Below, piece after piece: positions 5,637-6,829 of a stretch of DNA of 6,829 nt. The DNA is taken from assembly GCA_964596775.1 (NCBI GenBank), contig CAZQVN010000106.1, positions 1 through 6,829 on the forward strand. The letters are read 5' to 3'. How positions within the stretch are numbered: position 1 is the stretch's first letter; each line of letters opens with the position of its first letter. Made by a program: the position numbers and the translations under genes. This DNA is from CAZQVN01 sp964596775. GTDB lineage: Bacteria > Eisenbacteria > RBG-16-71-46 > JABDJR01 > JAWXBZ01. A model generated the notes under the pieces. The model saw only the letters and a program-made list of their open reading frames with translations, made no database searches and had not been told where the DNA came from.

Positions 5637-6644
5637 ATGCGGTACCCCGCCCTTTCCGAATCCGTCATTCACTGCCCCATCATCCGCGACGCGCCCCGTC
5701 TCATGGATCGGCTGCGTTCCGCGATCCGCACGCTGCATTACAGCCGGCGGACCGAGAAGGCCTACGTCCACTGGGTGCGCCGTTACGTGCGGTTTCATCG
5801 ACTGAGGCATCCGGCGGAGATGGGACGTGTCGAGATCACGGCGTTTCTGAATCACCTGGCCGAAGAGAAAAAGGTGGCCGCGTCGACACAGAATCAGGCG
5901 CTGGCAGCCATCCTCTTTCTCTATCGCCACGTCCTCCACGTTGATCTGGAGTGGATCGACGACATCGTGCGCGCCCGGCGCCCGGTTCTGCTGCCGGTTG
6001 TCCTGACACGTGACGAAGTCGAGGAGGTACTGCGCCAGCTCCGCGGAACGCCGCGGCTGATCTGTTCTCTTCTTTACGGCTCCGGCCTGCGGCTGATGGA
6101 GTGCTGCACGCTTCGCGTGAAGGATGTGGATTTCCGCCGGGGCGAGATCATGGTCCGCTGCGGGAAGGGGCAGCGTGACCGTTGCACCGTCCTTCCGGCA
6201 AGGATCCGTGAGCCGCTGGAGCATCACCTGGAGGCGGTTCGGAAACAGCATGAGCGCGACCTGGCTGCCGGGCGTGGTGCCGTCGAGTTGTCCGGAGCGC
6301 TGGAGCGCAAGTATCCAACTGCCGCGCGAGAGTGGGCCTGGCAGTGGGTCTTTCCGGCCACACGGTTCTATTCCGATCCGGGCTCGGGAGAGCGAAGACG
6401 ACATCACTATCATGAGTCTGCGGTCCAGCGCGCCGTTCACCAGGCCGTCCTCCGGGCGGGGATCGCCAAACGGGCCACCTGTCACACGTTCCGGCATTCG
6501 TTTGCGACTCATCTGCTTCAGGCCGGCAACGACATACGGACGATCCAGGAGTTGCTGGGTCACCAGGATGTGTCCACCACGATGATTTATACGCATGTTC
6601 TTGGAACGGGCGCGAAGGGGGTCAAGAGCCCGCTGGATAGGTAG
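5637..6644 (+). CDS. intI: Integron integrase (tyrosine recombinase, IntI family)
   Basis: IntI catalyses site-specific recombination between an attI site and the attC sites of gene cassettes. The protein has 335 residues, close to class 1 IntI1 (337). The N-terminal core-binding domain covers about 22-105 (LHYSRRTEKAYVHWV near its start). The catalytic domain has the full residue set: Arg152 (YGSGLRLMEC), Lys177 (CGKGQRDR), His283 and Arg286 (CHTFRHSFATHLL), His309 (LLGHQDVSTT) and nucleophile Tyr318 (MIYTHVL). The insertion that separates integron integrases from XerC/XerD is present at about 216-241, with ALERKYP and WAWQWVFPA. The C-terminal GVKSPLDR also fits the family. The gene looks intact. 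Sampled lines are near 60% GC, below its neighbours, which hints at separate ancestry. It is co-directional with lipA and 132 bases from it, so there is little room for an attI on its 5' side. Assignment to IntI rather than XerC is firm; activity is inferred. Confidence 0.95.
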   Translation: MRYPALSESVIHCPIIRDAPRLMDRLRSAIRTLHYSRRTEKAYVHWVRRYVRFHRLRHPAEMGRVEITAFLNHLAEEKKVAASTQNQALAAILFLYRHVLHVDLEWIDDIVRARRPVLLPVVLTRDEVEEVLRQLRGTPRLICSLLYGSGLRLMECCTLRVKDVDFRRGEIMVRCGKGQRDRCTVLPARIREPLEHHLEAVRKQHERDLAAGRGAVELSGALERKYPTAAREWAWQWVFPATRFYSDPGSGERRRHHYHESAVQRAVHQAVLRAGIAKRATCHTFRHSFATHLLQAGNDIRTIQELLGHQDVSTTMIYTHVLGTGAKGVKSPLDR

Positions 6645-6818
6645 GTGTCATGGGTGGGAGCGTGGGGTATCGCTTGCAGGAATAACTCCGCTATACGGAA
6701 CTGCTCATTGAGTTACGAGCAAGATTCCAAGGGGTTGCCGAAAATATATGTGGCTTTAGGCACCCGATTGGATAAACTGAATTCAGGGATTATGAAGTGC
6801 ACTGAAGAGATCTGGTGA
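6645..6818 (+). CDS. Doubtful small ORF directly after intI
   Basis: A 57-codon reading frame begins with GTG immediately after the intI TAG, in the same frame, and ends with TGA at 6816-6818. It includes LPKIYVALGTRLDKLNSG and ends MKCTEEIW. I do not recognise it. No good ribosome site precedes GTG 6645 or the in-frame GTG at 6654. Codon choice is AT-richer than in the operon. An open frame this long is not rare by chance in 185 bases of about 45% GC. It could be a foreign cassette ORF, the decayed 3' end of a longer integrase, or noise. Confidence 0.2.
   Translation: MSWVGAWGIACRNNSAIRNCSLSYEQDSKGLPKIYVALGTRLDKLNSGIMKCTEEIW
6726..6772 (+). repeat. Imperfect bulged hairpin downstream of intI
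   Basis: Four paired blocks stack into one 47-base arm: TCCAA with TTGGA, GGG with CCC, TGCC with GGCA, and AAA with TTT, 15 bp in all. They are interrupted by a small internal loop (G6731 opposite GA 6766-6767), an extrahelical T6735 and a G6740/A6758 mismatch. The terminal loop is 11 bases. Extrahelical bases and an AT-rich loop recall folded integron sites, but the flanking GTT and AAC boxes are not arranged as in attC. Confidence 0.45.
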
Positions 6819-6829
6819 ATTGTTGTTAG

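Larger units (their letters stand above)
6645..6829. other. AT-richer tail downstream of intI; possible attI or cassette-side region
   Basis: GC falls to about 45% (76 of 169 bases in 6661-6829, hand count). Besides the imperfect hairpin at 6726-6772, the tail contains TAACTC (6683-6688) complementary to GAGTTA (6710-6715), and TGCTC (6702-6706) complementary to GAGCA (6717-6721). The last five bases, GTTAG, could begin an integron core site (GTTRRRY), but the window stops there. No complete core-site pair, attC architecture or terminator was found. Confidence 0.35.

Noticed and set aside
4512..6596. Very long minus-strand open frame (694 codons) opposite lipA and intI
   Set aside because: It lies antisense to two proteins with complete, ordered catalytic motifs and has no recognisable domain. 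Long antisense frames are expected in GC-rich DNA.
5637..6644. XerC/XerD or phage integrase instead of IntI
   Set aside because: The IntI-specific insertion (ALERKYP and WAWQWVFPA) and the colinear match to IntI along the whole length exclude the generic assignment.
6683..6777. Possible attC site in the tail (AAC at 6684, GTT at 6712, AAC at 6775)
   Set aside because: The boxes do not match RYYYAAC or GTTRRRY, and the gaps between outer and inner boxes (about 25 bases or more) are far above the usual 5-6.

Overview
The window reads as a high-GC bacterial chromosome segment. Hand counts give about 65-75% GC in sampled lines of the core genes, about 60% in sampled lines of the last gene, and about 44-45% at both ends. 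All recognised genes lie on the + strand. Nothing seen fixes the phylum; an uncultured, metagenome-derived bacterium is plausible but is only inferred.

Positions 1-5504 hold one compact gene cluster. An AT-rich leader (about 1-120) carries a TATAAT box, inverted and direct repeats, and an unresolved start for lipB (octanoyltransferase). Then come the E1-alpha and E1-beta subunits of a thiamine-diphosphate 2-oxoacid dehydrogenase, the lipoyl-bearing E2 acyltransferase, and lipA (lipoyl synthase). lipB and E1-alpha overlap by 8 bases, E1-alpha and E1-beta by 1, and E2 and lipA are 1 base apart. The only real gap, between E1-beta and E2, holds a terminator-like hairpin. The logic is self-contained: LipB loads octanoate onto a lipoyl domain, LipA inserts the two sulfurs, and the E2 made from the same cluster can be the acceptor. 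E3 (lipoamide dehydrogenase) is not in the window. Sequence features alone do not separate pyruvate from branched-chain 2-oxoacids as substrate; several motifs lean towards the branched-chain type.

Positions 5505-6829 differ. A 132-base GC-rich spacer with hairpins leads to a full-length integron integrase (intI) with all tyrosine-recombinase catalytic residues and the IntI-specific insertion. It points the same way as the operon, and its 5' side is occupied by lipA. It is followed by a 185-base AT-richer tail holding a long imperfect hairpin with bulges, a weak 57-codon ORF, and a last five bases (GTTAG) that could begin an integron core site. The likeliest picture is an integron whose attI and cassettes lie beyond the 3' end of intI, the reverse of the class 1 layout, but no attI or attC site can be demonstrated here.
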